33,054 bases of DNA from Flavobacteriales bacterium (GCA_027039975.1 JALWFE010000073.1:1-33054), one strand, 5' to 3'; positions 14,643 through 23,557 are shown, numbered from the stretch's first letter. Numbers and translations: made by a program. Notes: generated by a model from the sequence alone, not told the origin.

Positions 14643-15996
14643 CTAATTTCCTTGCATTCACACCCATAAAATCCTGTACACATCTGAAACCGATATAGCT
14701 ACGGGCAGAATCAGCATATTCATAAGCTCTTGAATGCACTTGAATAAAATATTTCACATCTTTCCACGAACCACCTCTTATGATTTTTCTTTTGTTATCA
14801 TAAGCATCGGTTGTAGGATTAAATGAAGCACCGAAATAATAAGAGTCGGGATAGAAAGATGAATTGGTCCATTCCGCTACATTACCGGCCATATTATACA
14901 AATTGTACCCATTAGGATTATAAGATTTGGCACGTGCTGTAAAGACCGCTTGGTCGGCACCGTAATCACCTCTCAAAGGCTTAAAGTTTGCCAAAAAACA
15001 TCCTTTTTCATTCATTGTATAAGGACCTCCCCAAGGATAATCATTACCTTCCATACCTCCACGGGCAGCATATTCCCATTCCGCTTCGGTCGGCAAACGG
15101 AAAGCATGCAATGGTGCTCTTTTTTTACTTCTCAAAAACCAAGTCATTTTTTTGGTTCTGTAATCGGCAAAAGCAGTTGCTTGATACCAATTGACACCAA
15201 CTACCGGATAATCACTGTATGCATCGTGCCAAAAATAGTCTTCGTGCATAGGTTCATTATAAGCATACATAAAATCTTTAACCCATACAGTTGTATCAGG
15301 ATAAACTCTGATAACTGTATCTTTGATGTGTTGTGAGCGTCTTTCACCTTTACGGGCAGCCTCTCCAGTATCATAACGACGTAACTTATATGTAAATTTA
15401 TTTACATCAAACATTCTTTCCGCATCACCGGTTTCCTCAATCGGCAAATACATTGAATCCATTACTTCCGCATAATACTCGTCGGGAAATTTGTTTGTAT
15501 TGAAAATAAGAGGAACTTTCCAATTTAAAACTTTTCCGGCATTTTCATCATCAGGGTTGCTCAAACTTCCATAAGTGTTTATCATATACTTATAATAAGC
15601 ATTTTTTACCGTATCAATAGCTTTAAACATATATTTACCAATACCTTTTTTAGGAGTTGCTTCCATTTCTTCGGCTAATACCGCCAAACGATAACGGATT
15701 ATCGAATCACGAACATAGTTTACAAATTCGCGATATTCGGCATTGGTAATCTCCGTCTCATCCATGTAAAATGCTCTGACCGTTACCGTCCGTGTCGGTG
15801 CATTTAATGCATATTCTTTATCTTCATTTTGTTTCCCCATTACAAAAGCACCACCCGGTATCAAACTCATTCCATAAGGTTGATAGGGATGCCACTTATG
15901 TCCTTTAACACCAATAATTTCGCCTCGTTGGTAATTATTTCCACACCCTGTTAATAATGTAGTAATGATAGCGAATAAAGCTATTAGTTTTTTCAT
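14623..15996 (-). CDS. gldK: type IX secretion lipoprotein GldK
   Basis: Outer-membrane-anchored lipoprotein that forms the periplasmic ring with GldN. The signal ends in lipobox LLTGC (Cys18). The body has the fold of formylglycine-generating / sulfatase-modifying enzymes (about 45-445): GGAFVMGKQNED, YMDETEITNAEYREFV, YPVVGVNWYQATAFADY, RLPTEAEWEYAARGG, MAGNVAEWTNSSFY, IIRGGSWKD and SYIGFRC. GldK proteins are not thought to be catalytic. Length 457 is normal. It is the first gene of gldKLMN with a promoter about 75 bases upstream. A 20-base tandem duplication covers its 3' end. Confidence 0.94.
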   Translation of the reverse strand: MKKLIALFAIITTLLTGCGNNYQRGEIIGVKGHKWHPYQPYGMSLIPGGAFVMGKQNEDKEYALNAPTRTVTVRAFYMDETEITNAEYREFVNYVRDSIIRYRLAVLAEEMEATPKKGIGKYMFKAIDTVKNAYYKYMINTYGSLSNPDDENAGKVLNWKVPLIFNTNKFPDEYYAEVMDSMYLPIEETGDAERMFDVNKFTYKLRRYDTGEAARKGERRSQHIKDTVIRVYPDTTVWVKDFMYAYNEPMHEDYFWHDAYSDYPVVGVNWYQATAFADYRTKKMTWFLRSKKRAPLHAFRLPTEAEWEYAARGGMEGNDYPWGGPYTMNEKGCFLANFKPLRGDYGADQAVFTARAKSYNPNGYNLYNMAGNVAEWTNSSFYPDSYYFGASFNPTTDAYDNKRKIIRGGSWKDVKYFIQVHSRAYEYADSARSYIGFRCVQDFMGVNARKLARKGQH

Positions 15997-16069
15997 AAAT
16001 ATGTTAAATTTAACGTGTTATTTTTAATCTTGTATTATTGTAGTCATTTCTTTCATCAAATTACAGGCA

Positions 16070-16102
16070 CAAATATAAAAATAAAATATTTTTAAAAACA
16101 AA
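16070..16102 (-). promoter_or_regulatory. promoter of gldKLMN
   Basis: On the minus strand TTTG (16099-16102) is followed after 21 bases by TATATTTG (16070-16077), an exact Bacteroidota -7 element. Predicted transcription begins about 65 bases before the gldK ATG. The rest of the 217-base spacer up to the pseudo-arginase gene is very AT-rich and I see no strong hairpin in it. Confidence 0.6.
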
Positions 16103-16213
16103 TTTTCTCTATTATTATTTTCAATTAGTATGCTTTATCAATTTTTAAAGAATATCATTCAATAATTATTATTTTTTTTTGTTCACTGAAAATTATCTAT
16201 TATTTTTTAATGT

Positions 16214-17359
16214 TTAAATTGTTATTTTATCAATTATTCTTCTGATTTTTTTTGTTATTTTTGACTTTACTGCATTTTTATAATCCGATTCCGAACAAGG
16301 AAATAAAGAATGAGGATTTTCTAAATCAGGAATTTCAACCCACCAACGCTCTGAAAAAGGATTTTTATAAAATACCAAATCAACGACTTCATTTTTTACA
16401 TAAAATTTCAATAATTCCGATTCCGGTATTCCGGGATACTCTTTTTGACGCAAATTTTTACCTTCGATATAATACCATAATATTTGTGCCGTCATATTGG
16501 CTCCTGTTAACCGTTGGTCTATAAGCGGATTATATTCAAATACTCCGAAAATCTTATTGCCGGGAGCAGCGCCACTCATTCTCGATATCTTACAAATATC
16601 AATTCCGTCAAATCCATTCGGCATTCCGTTCTTTTGAGCAGGCATACTTGCAAAATTGATACTTCTAACATCCAAACTCACAATATGCGCTTCCCTAAAA
16701 TCCGGTTCTACCTGATATACATCATTTTTTATTTCTCCCAAATTATATACATCAACATATAATTGTTCAAAATCTTTAAACTTTCCGGGATGATTTAAAA
16801 AACCTTGGATACCCGTTATAGTCAAATTTTGTAACCGGCTTTTTTCTTTACGCAATAAAACAGATAAATAATTCTCATTATCCGTTTCGTAATCTGTCAA
16901 TGAACCATCAATGAACGCATCTATAACGTTTAAGTTATATGTTTTATTGTTTATATCATAGCAATTTGTCAAACCTAATGTTAAATCTTGACTCCCTCCC
17001 AAAACAATAACTGAAACATCAACCGGTAAAAGCGATAAAACTTTTCCTAAAATGCGGTATGTCTCATCAGCTGATTCTCCTGTTTTCAAATTTCCCAAAT
17101 CAACTATATTCTTATGCCACTTGCCGGGAAAAAGATTGTAAAAAGCCTGCCGGATAGCATCAGGTGCCAAAGCAACTCCTTCATTATCAATCGCATTTCG
17201 TTCTTCGGGAACTCCTATAATTATTATTTCCGAACCAGTTTTAACACCGGGAAAATTATCAAGTGTATAGGCTTGAATAAATCCACCTATATTGCCAATT
17301 TCTTTTGCAACTTCAAAATCAAAGTTCTCTGATAAAGGTATTAAATAATCGCGAAGCAT
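16214..17359 (-). CDS. arginase/formimidoylglutamase-fold protein with a broken metal site
   Basis: A 381-residue protein of the ureohydrolase fold, usually annotated as formimidoylglutamase. The fold motifs are recognisable but half of the six manganese ligands are gone. GGxH is GGSQDLT (121-127; His replaced by Gln124). DxHxD is DAFID (147-151; His replaced by Phe149). The DxD of the third motif is SLDVR (228-232; second Asp replaced by Arg232). The C-terminal WYYIEG and RWWVEIPDLEN segments look ordered and conserved. The frame is full-length without disruption. It starts directly at the topA stop (TAAATG) and lies upstream of gldK. Hydrolase activity is doubtful; a structural or binding role is more likely, perhaps in the secretion system, but that is inference. 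Confidence 0.85.
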   Translation of the reverse strand: MLRDYLIPLSENFDFEVAKEIGNIGGFIQAYTLDNFPGVKTGSEIIIIGVPEERNAIDNEGVALAPDAIRQAFYNLFPGKWHKNIVDLGNLKTGESADETYRILGKVLSLLPVDVSVIVLGGSQDLTLGLTNCYDINNKTYNLNVIDAFIDGSLTDYETDNENYLSVLLRKEKSRLQNLTITGIQGFLNHPGKFKDFEQLYVDVYNLGEIKNDVYQVEPDFREAHIVSLDVRSINFASMPAQKNGMPNGFDGIDICKISRMSGAAPGNKIFGVFEYNPLIDQRLTGANMTAQILWYYIEGKNLRQKEYPGIPESELLKFYVKNEVVDLVFYKNPFSERWWVEIPDLENPHSLFPCSESDYKNAVKSKITKKIRRIIDKITI

Positions 17360-19795
17360 TTATTTCAAAATCTGTTTTGCCATTTCCAAGCTTACATCGT
17401 CGACTTTGGTATCTTTGGGTAACATAACCTTCTTTTTACCCTTAACAACAACAAGCCTGTTCCACCTTCCTCTTTGCAACGAAATTCCTTCATCTTCCCA
17501 CACTTTTAATATTTTTTCTTTTTCTTTGCGAAGTTTATTCTTTATCAATTCCTCTACATCCTGTTTAGTCAAATTGTCAAAATCATATTTTTTAGGAACA
17601 TTTATAAATAACTCATTCCATTTGATAAAAGGTCCGTATCTTCCTTTTCCTTTAAAAACAGGCTTACCGTCAAAAGTTGCAATAGGTTGCTCCGATTGTT
17701 TTTTCTTTTCTATTAACTCAATCGCCTGCTCCAACGTAATAGTAACAGGATCCATGTTTTTAGGAATTGAAATAAATTTATTATTATATATAATGTATGG
17801 TCCGTACCTTCCGGTAGCAATTATTACATCTTTACCGTCATATTTTCCGATATTTTTCGGAAATTTAAACATATTCAATGCTTGTTCCAAAGTTATATCA
17901 TTCAAACTAACCCCCCTGGGAGCGCCGGCAAATAAAGGTTTTTCATCTTCATTTGATTCACCTATTTGTACCAATGGACCGTATTGTCCTATTTTAACAT
18001 ACACATTTTTGCCGGTTTCAGGATCTTTTCCTAAAAATCTTTCGCCACTGGCTCTTACGGCATTTTTTGAAACATTTTCAACTACCGGTTCAAATTCTTT
18101 ATAAAATTCTTTTAATGTTTCTTTCCAAGATTTTTTTCCATCTGCAATAACATCAAGTTCTTCTTCTATTTTAGCCGTAAAATTATAATCGAGTATTTTA
18201 TCAAAATTTTTAATTAAAAAATCATTGACTACAATACCAATATCGGTCGGAACCAATTTATTTTTCTCAAAACCGTATTTTTCTTTTTCGGTTTTTTTTG
18301 AAAGAACGCCGTTTTCCAAAACCCATTTTAGGACTTTTCTCTCACGTGGTTCAATATTTTTTTTCTCAACATAACCACGTTTTTGAATCGTTGAAATAGT
18401 CGGGGCATAAGTCGAAGGTCTGCCGATGCCAAGTTCTTCCATTTTTTTTACCAAAGCGGCTTCGTTGTAACGTGCGGGTGGACGTGAAAATTTTTGGACA
18501 GCTTCTATATAATTATTGATTAACTTTTCTCCTCTTTCAAGTTTAGGTAATCGTCCTTTAAATTCCGCTTCATCTTGTGTATCTTTTGATTCTTGATACA
18601 ATTTCAAAAATCCGTCAAAAACAATCACTTCACCTTTGGCTGTAAACAAATCGGATGTTTTATTATTTTCTATTTTTACAGTCGTTCGCTCTATTTGAGC
18701 GTCTGACATTTGCGATGCAACGGTTCTTTTCCAAATCAATTCGTAAAGACGGTTGGAATCAAAATCTAGATTTAAACTTTTCCGGGAAATCAATGTAGGA
18801 CGTATGGCTTCATGTGCCTCTTGTGCGCCTTTTGATTTCGTTTTATAATTTCTTTTTTTACTATATTCCTTACCGAACTCTTGCGTTATTATTTCAGCAG
18901 CTTGTTTTTTTGCATCATTTGACAGGTTAACACTGTCGGTTCGCATATAAGTAATGTAACCGTTTTCATACAATTTTTGAGCAATCATCATAGTTTTTGA
19001 AACACTAAAACCGAGTTTTCTACCGGCTTCTTGTTGCAAAGTTGAAGTTGTAAACGGTGCCGCCGGTGTTCTTTTACCTTTTTTAATGACAATATCTGCA
19101 ACCTTAAATTCGGCACCATTTATGCGTTTAAGAAAATTTTCAACTTCCTCTTCTTTTTTTAATTCTTTATCCAAAGCCGCATCAAAACTATGATTTTGAT
19201 GATTGGAAAAATTTCCGGTAACTTTAAAAGTAATTTGCGGCTTATGAGCTCTTATTTCGTTTTCCCTATCGACAATCAAACGTACGGCAACCGACTGCAC
19301 CCGTCCTGCCGACAAACCTTTTTTTACTTTTCGCCACAAGACAGGCGATAATTTATAACCGACCAAACGGTCTAATAAACGCCGTGCTTGTTGTGCATCA
19401 ACTAAATAATAATTGATATCACGAGGATTTTTTAGGGCATTTTTTATCGCCGATTCGGTAATCTCATGAAAAACGATTCTTTTGGTGTTTTCATCTTTTA
19501 ATTTCAATCGATTTTTCAGATGCCAAGCTATTGCTTCTCCTTCCCTGTCCTCATCACTTGCCAACAATACTTCGTCAGCATTTCCTGATAATTTTTTTAG
19601 CATTTTCAAGGTTTCTTTTTTGTCAGCCGGAACGACATAGTGAGGTTCAAAAGTTTCCAAATCTATTCCTATTTCTTTGGCCGGTAAATCTGCAATATGA
19701 CCGTAACTTGAAGCTACTTCGTAATTTTTACCTAAAAACTTTTTGATAGTCTTAGCTTTGGCGGGAGATTCAACAATAACTAATTTTTTACTCAT
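17360..19795 (-). CDS. topA: DNA topoisomerase I
   Basis: Type IA topoisomerase that relaxes negative supercoils through a transient phosphotyrosine link. The Toprim domain shows LVIVESPAKAKTI (Glu9) and ASDEDREGEAIAWH (81-92). The active-site Tyr283 lies in GYITYMRTDSVNLS. The C-terminus (about 590-811) lacks zinc-finger cysteines and instead has repeated non-zinc modules with RYGPYI and RYGPFIKW. Length 811 fits the family in Bacteroidota. A -7 element precedes it, and the next gene begins immediately after its stop codon, in the same frame. Confidence 0.97.
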   Translation of the reverse strand: MSKKLVIVESPAKAKTIKKFLGKNYEVASSYGHIADLPAKEIGIDLETFEPHYVVPADKKETLKMLKKLSGNADEVLLASDEDREGEAIAWHLKNRLKLKDENTKRIVFHEITESAIKNALKNPRDINYYLVDAQQARRLLDRLVGYKLSPVLWRKVKKGLSAGRVQSVAVRLIVDRENEIRAHKPQITFKVTGNFSNHQNHSFDAALDKELKKEEEVENFLKRINGAEFKVADIVIKKGKRTPAAPFTTSTLQQEAGRKLGFSVSKTMMIAQKLYENGYITYMRTDSVNLSNDAKKQAAEIITQEFGKEYSKKRNYKTKSKGAQEAHEAIRPTLISRKSLNLDFDSNRLYELIWKRTVASQMSDAQIERTTVKIENNKTSDLFTAKGEVIVFDGFLKLYQESKDTQDEAEFKGRLPKLERGEKLINNYIEAVQKFSRPPARYNEAALVKKMEELGIGRPSTYAPTISTIQKRGYVEKKNIEPRERKVLKWVLENGVLSKKTEKEKYGFEKNKLVPTDIGIVVNDFLIKNFDKILDYNFTAKIEEELDVIADGKKSWKETLKEFYKEFEPVVENVSKNAVRASGERFLGKDPETGKNVYVKIGQYGPLVQIGESNEDEKPLFAGAPRGVSLNDITLEQALNMFKFPKNIGKYDGKDVIIATGRYGPYIIYNNKFISIPKNMDPVTITLEQAIELIEKKKQSEQPIATFDGKPVFKGKGRYGPFIKWNELFINVPKKYDFDNLTKQDVEELIKNKLRKEKEKILKVWEDEGISLQRGRWNRLVVVKGKKKVMLPKDTKVDDVSLEMAKQILK

Positions 19796-19808
19796 AAAAA
19801 TTTTTTTG

Positions 19809-19816
19809 CAAAGGTA
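19809..19816 (-). promoter_or_regulatory. -7 promoter element before topA
   Basis: The complement reads TACCTTTG, an exact TAnnTTTG, 13 bases from the topA ATG. I see no TTG at the expected distance upstream. The leader would be very short. Confidence 0.45.
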
Positions 19817-19832
19817 AGATAAAAAAATACAG

Positions 19833-19868
19833 ATTAAAAATAAAAGCCGGAGTAGAAAACTCCGACTT
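19833..19868 (-). terminator. terminator of gldJ
   Basis: On the minus strand AAGTCGGAG pairs with CTCCGGCTT (one G-U pair) over a seven-base loop and is followed by TTTTATTTTT. It lies about 24 bases after the gldJ stop and just before the topA promoter element. Confidence 0.85.
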
Positions 19869-19891
19869 ATAAATTTTATAATGTCTTATAA

Positions 19892-21541
19892 TTAATTCAC
19901 CGGTCTTCTAAATGACTTGTAAATTGATTTGTTACCAACTCGCGACATTGCACATCGGAATCCAATATCATTTCTGGACAAATATTGCGGATAAAATCTT
20001 CTTTGAGCCGGGTCTAACCAATATGCTCTGTCACGCCAAGAACCACCTTTGATAACTCTTACATTATTATCTATTAAAGTTGATCGGTTATTTGATTTGT
20101 CATAGATTTTAACCATTTCTGTAGAATCAGCATAAACTTGGTGAACCGGTGCATTATACATTCTCAACAAAGGATCTGCTTCAACATCTTCTTTTTCTTT
20201 CAAATAATTTCTTGAAGACTCGATATCTCCATCTCTATAATCACGGTTATCGGCTCTGTCAAAATTTTGTCTCAAATACAATTCGTTATCATCAACAGGT
20301 TTTTTGCCGGGAGCTCCGGGAAATTGGCTGGCTATAATTTTACCGTTAGGCAGCGTATCCATCGGTATTGAATCAGGTATAATCACAACTAACTCGCCAT
20401 CTTCATTAAAAGCTTGTTTTGTATAAACATTTCCTCTGTAATAATTAAAATCGTTAGCTTCATCATCTATAATTTGACGGTAAACATCAGCTACCCATTC
20501 ATTGACATTTCCCGCCATATCATATAACCCGAAATCATTAGGCGGGTAAGTTTTTACAGGTGCCGTAATATCAGCAGAATCATCTGCCCAACCGGCCAAA
20601 CCATCGTAATTACCATCATCTATTTTAAAGTTAGCTAATTCTTTACCACGATCTTTACCTTTTTTCAAATTACGGGTAGAAGTGCCTTTCCAAGGATAAA
20701 TTTTCCTTCCTTTTAACGTATTATATTCACGTAAACCAACATCAGCTTTTGCGGCATATTCCCATTCCACTTCCGTAGGTAAACGGTATGCTGGTAAAAT
20801 AATACCTGAACTACGATTGACCACATTCAAAGTCGTATCGTTTTTTTTCTTTCTACGGTTGAACATATCAGTATTGCCTCCAAAAGCCAATTGTGGAGCC
20901 GTTAAATACGTTTCGGTATTAAACAATTCCTCAGCATTGGGATTTTCCAAAGCTTCTTTATTTAATTTTCCTGATTTATAAAGCAAAGTTTCATTTACTC
21001 TGTCCGTTCTCCAATTACAATATTGAACGGCTTGTATCCAATTAACACCTACAACGGGGTAAAGTGCATAAGCCGGATGGCGTAAATAATTATTTACCAA
21101 ATCTTCATCATATCCTAGAGGTGTCCGCCATACCATAGTATCGGGCAAAGCACCGGTATAAATATTTTTATATCGCTCATCATCAATAGGGAATACCTTT
21201 TTAAGCCAATCCAAATATTCTAAATACATCAAATTCGTAACCTCGGTTTCATCCATATAAAAAGAACGAACGTGTTGTTGTGTCGGGACATTGTTCCAAT
21301 CATGCATTACATCATCTTGCACTTCACCAAAGGTAAAAGTACCACCTTCAATAAATACCAATCCCGGTCCGGTAATTTGATTTCTAAAACGCGGATTGAA
21401 TTTATAACCTCCTTCTTTTCCGTTCATTGCACGTCCTGTTCCTCTGGAACGTTTGAAATCACTTGGACCACCGGAACATCCGGTAAATAAAAAGCTTATC
21501 AAAGCAAAAGATAAAATACCGATTAAAAAACTTTTTTTCAT
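19892..21541 (-). CDS. gldJ: gliding motility lipoprotein GldJ
   Basis: A lipoprotein (lipobox FLFTGC, Cys22) of the same formylglycine-enzyme-like fold as GldK, 549 residues. Family segments are GPGLVFIEGGTFTFGE, SFYMDETEVTNLMYLEYLDW, YPVVGVNWIQAVQYCNWRT, RLPTEVEWEYAAKAD, YDMAGNVNEWVADVYRQI and VIKGGSWRDRAYWLDPAQRR, ending NDIGFRCAMSRVG. An insertion rich in charged residues (about 380-480) separates the last two core blocks, as in GldJ but not GldK. In F. johnsoniae GldJ stabilises GldK and is needed for secretion and gliding. It forms its own unit with a strong promoter and terminator. Confidence 0.92.
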   Translation of the reverse strand: MKKSFLIGILSFALISFLFTGCSGGPSDFKRSRGTGRAMNGKEGGYKFNPRFRNQITGPGLVFIEGGTFTFGEVQDDVMHDWNNVPTQQHVRSFYMDETEVTNLMYLEYLDWLKKVFPIDDERYKNIYTGALPDTMVWRTPLGYDEDLVNNYLRHPAYALYPVVGVNWIQAVQYCNWRTDRVNETLLYKSGKLNKEALENPNAEELFNTETYLTAPQLAFGGNTDMFNRRKKKNDTTLNVVNRSSGIILPAYRLPTEVEWEYAAKADVGLREYNTLKGRKIYPWKGTSTRNLKKGKDRGKELANFKIDDGNYDGLAGWADDSADITAPVKTYPPNDFGLYDMAGNVNEWVADVYRQIIDDEANDFNYYRGNVYTKQAFNEDGELVVIIPDSIPMDTLPNGKIIASQFPGAPGKKPVDDNELYLRQNFDRADNRDYRDGDIESSRNYLKEKEDVEADPLLRMYNAPVHQVYADSTEMVKIYDKSNNRSTLIDNNVRVIKGGSWRDRAYWLDPAQRRFYPQYLSRNDIGFRCAMSRVGNKSIYKSFRRPVN

Positions 21542-21641
21542 ATCATTAATTTATTATGTATTTAGTATATTTTATTGTTTGTCAGTATGTTAAATAAAAA
21601 TCTAATCAAAAAAACATATTCTTTTCAAAAGAATTACAATG

Positions 21642-21671
21642 CAAAGATAAAATTAATTTTTATTGAAACAA
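21642..21671 (-). promoter_or_regulatory. promoter of gldJ
   Basis: On the minus strand TTG (21669-21671) is followed after 19 bases by TATCTTTG (21642-21649). Both elements and the spacing match the Bacteroidota consensus TTG-N19-TAnnTTTG. Transcription would begin about 95 bases before the gldJ ATG, leaving an AT-rich leader. Confidence 0.7.
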
Positions 21672-21728
21672 CTATACAAACTTTTTTTTTCCAAGATTAT
21701 TGTGTTAATACTTTAAAGATTTATTTTT

Positions 21729-22433
21729 TTATGTATTTTGTTCAGGTTTTTCGATAAAATTACCTTTTTCATCAAAATGTTTCAAAAAATCCTCATCCTC
21801 AGGATACATTTTTACCATTTTTTTAATTTGATAGCGTTTTTTTAAATTTTTACTAAATATAATTGCCAAAACCAAACCGGTAATAAAACCCGAAAGATGC
21901 CCCTCCCAAGACATATTTTTTACTAATGGAAACATAAACCATATCAAACTTCCGTATAAGAAAACCACAATCAAAGAAACTGCTATCAAACGGTAATATC
22001 CGATAAAAACGCCGGAAAAAAACAAAAAAGAAATCAACATATAATTGATACCACTCATACCGATATGATACGAAGGGCGCCCGATTAGCCAAGTTAAAAA
22101 ACCGGTTAATATCATCCCCCAAAATAAAATTCGCCAAGCAATTCGCCTATAATGATAAAATAAAAAAGAAGTCAAAATAAACAATGGAAGGGAATTATTT
22201 AAAATATGATTAAAACCCGAATGAATAAAAGGGGAAAAAATAATACCTCTCAACCCCCACCATTTTCCCGGATATACACCGTATCGGTTAAAATTCAAAT
22301 GAAATGTATCCTCTATCCAAAAAACCAACCACATCAAAAATACAATTAACAAAGGATAAAAAATGTAATAAGACAAAGTCTTTTTTCCATCCTTATTATT
22401 TATTGAATTAATATTTGATTCCTGATCGGTCAT
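21729..22433 (-). CDS. rhomboid-family intramembrane serine protease
   Basis: A six-helix membrane protein that cleaves substrates within the bilayer. The catalytic Ser127 lies in HIGMSGINY and the His179 in WEGHLSGF; the oxyanion-side HSGFNHILNN motif is present before them. I start at the ATG at 22433, giving 234 residues; the longer frame from a TTG at 22445 adds only four residues. The C-terminus is a charged cytoplasmic tail (about 200-234) ending KPEQNT. It lies alone on the minus strand between gldJ and the divergent lipA. The substrate is unknown. Confidence 0.9.
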   Translation of the reverse strand: MTDQESNINSINNKDGKKTLSYYIFYPLLIVFLMWLVFWIEDTFHLNFNRYGVYPGKWWGLRGIIFSPFIHSGFNHILNNSLPLFILTSFLFYHYRRIAWRILFWGMILTGFLTWLIGRPSYHIGMSGINYMLISFLFFSGVFIGYYRLIAVSLIVVFLYGSLIWFMFPLVKNMSWEGHLSGFITGLVLAIIFSKNLKKRYQIKKMVKMYPEDEDFLKHFDEKGNFIEKPEQNT

Positions 22434-22501
22434 GCTATTTGGCAATTTAAAACTTTCTCCTATCCAAATAAAAATTTATACCTCATATCCATTCAATATA
22501 C

Positions 22502-22582
22502 TTTACAAACTTCAAAAACTTTACAAACATTACAAACATTATGAACATTACAAACATTATGAACTTTATGAACATTGTAAAC
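22502..22582. repeat. nine-unit degenerate 9-bp tandem array
   Basis: Nine consecutive nonamers follow each other without gaps: TTTACAAAC, TTCAAAAAC, TTTACAAAC, ATTACAAAC, ATTATGAAC, ATTACAAAC, ATTATGAAC, TTTATGAAC, ATTGTAAAC. The consensus is about WTTAYRAAC. It lies in the divergent spacer between the rhomboid gene and lipA, ending 22 bases before the lipA -7 element. As the unit is three codons long, one frame stays open and encodes a Tyr/His/Lys-rich peptide, which I take as a by-product. Confidence 0.85.
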
Positions 22583-22604
22583 TTCCAACTAATCGATTTT
22601 ATTG

Positions 22605-22612
22605 TAAATTTG
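22605..22612 (+). promoter_or_regulatory. -7 promoter element before lipA
   Basis: TAAATTTG is an exact TAnnTTTG, about 58 bases before the lipA ATG. The nearest TTG upstream (22575-22577) is 27 bases away, farther than the usual spacing. Confidence 0.55.
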
Positions 22613-22669
22613 CAACAAACAGAAATTAAAAATTCAAAAATATAAAAACAATTTTAAAAATTCCCGTTT

Positions 22670-23518
22670 ATGCAAATAACCCGGAAACCGCATTGGTTAA
22701 AAGTTAAACTGCCATCCGGTGATAATTTCAAAGAATTAAGGAATATTGTAGAAACCCACAAACTTCATACAATATGCAGTAGCGGGCGTTGTCCTAATAT
22801 GGGAGAATGTTGGGGCGAGCGAACCGCTACTTTTATGATTTTAGGTAATATTTGTACGCGTTCTTGCGGTTTTTGCAATGTAGCCACAGGGAGACCTTTA
22901 CCTGTCGATTGGTCTGAACCGGAAAAAGTAGCCAAATCCATACAATTAATGGGTGTTAAACATGCCGTGATTACATCTGTTGACCGTGATGACCTGCCAG
23001 ACGGTGGTGCCGGCGTATGGGCGACTACCATTAGAAAAATACGCGAATATAATCCCGGTATCACTATGGAAACTTTAATACCGGATTTTCAAGGTAAAGA
23101 AGCTCTTTTGGATATCATCATCAAAGAAGCCCCGGAAGTAGTCTCTCATAATCTCGAAACTGTTAGGCGGCTAACCAAACAAGTTCGCAAACAAGCCAAA
23201 TACGACCGCAGTCTTAAAGTTTTAAAATACCTGAAAGAACAAGGTATCAACCGTACCAAATCGGGTATTATGCTCGGGCTGGGCGAAACCACCGAAGAAG
23301 TTATAGAAACCATGCAAGATTTACGCAATGCCGGTGTCAATGTGATGACTATCGGTCAATATCTACAACCGTCACCAAAACATCTGCCGGTAGTACGGTA
23401 TCCGCATCCTGACGAATTTAAAAAATATGAAGAAATCGGCCTGTCAATGGGTTTCCGGTATGTTGAAAGCGGGCCGTTGGTCCGCTCCTCGTATCATGCA
23501 CATAAACATATTAGTTGA
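22670..23518 (+). CDS. lipA: lipoyl synthase
   Basis: Radical-SAM enzyme that inserts two sulfurs into protein-bound octanoyl groups to make lipoate. It has the auxiliary-cluster cysteines C36, C41 and C47 ([15 protein letters not shown]), the radical-SAM cysteines C62, C66 and C69 ([11 protein letters not shown]), and the C-terminal RSSY (272-275) whose serine ligates the auxiliary cluster. It has 282 residues. No lipB lies beside it. The stop codon TGA is formed by the first heptamer of a repeat array, so the extreme C-terminus (HKHIS) may have been shaped by repeat insertion. Confidence 0.97.
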   Translation: MQITRKPHWLKVKLPSGDNFKELRNIVETHKLHTICSSGRCPNMGECWGERTATFMILGNICTRSCGFCNVATGRPLPVDWSEPEKVAKSIQLMGVKHAVITSVDRDDLPDGGAGVWATTIRKIREYNPGITMETLIPDFQGKEALLDIIIKEAPEVVSHNLETVRRLTKQVRKQAKYDRSLKVLKYLKEQGINRTKSGIMLGLGETTEEVIETMQDLRNAGVNVMTIGQYLQPSPKHLPVVRYPHPDEFKKYEEIGLSMGFRYVESGPLVRSSYHAHKHIS

Positions 23519-23543
23519 AAGTTAAAAGTTAAAAGTTGAAAGT
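23514..23543. repeat. GTTRAAA heptamer array overlapping the lipA stop
   Basis: Four heptamers in a row (GTTGAAA, GTTAAAA, GTTAAAA, GTTGAAA) begin inside the last two lipA codons and supply its TGA. Two more copies occur at 23621-23634 and three at 27224-27244, always in spacers, with a related form on the other strand at 849-868. Confidence 0.8.
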
Positions 23544-23557
23544 GGAGCGTTAGTGAC

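Noticed and set aside
17406-18104. Plus-strand frame of 232 codons
   Set aside because: Antisense to topA C-terminal repeats; Ser/Phe-rich composition is that expected for the reverse of Lys/Glu-rich coding sequence.
14623-21541. GldJ and GldK as formylglycine-generating enzymes
   Set aside because: They share that fold, but the lipoprotein signals, length and gldLMN context identify them as type IX secretion components; no sulfatase gene is nearby.
21575-21757. Plus-strand frame of 60 codons in the gldJ-rhomboid spacer
   Set aside because: Covers the gldJ promoter on the other strand and consists of AT-rich Phe/Ile/Lys codons; no sign of a gene.
22432-22629. Plus-strand frame of 65 codons, rich in Tyr, His and Lys
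   Set aside because: It is the translation of the 9-bp tandem array; the unit length of three codons keeps the frame open. No family resemblance or start context.
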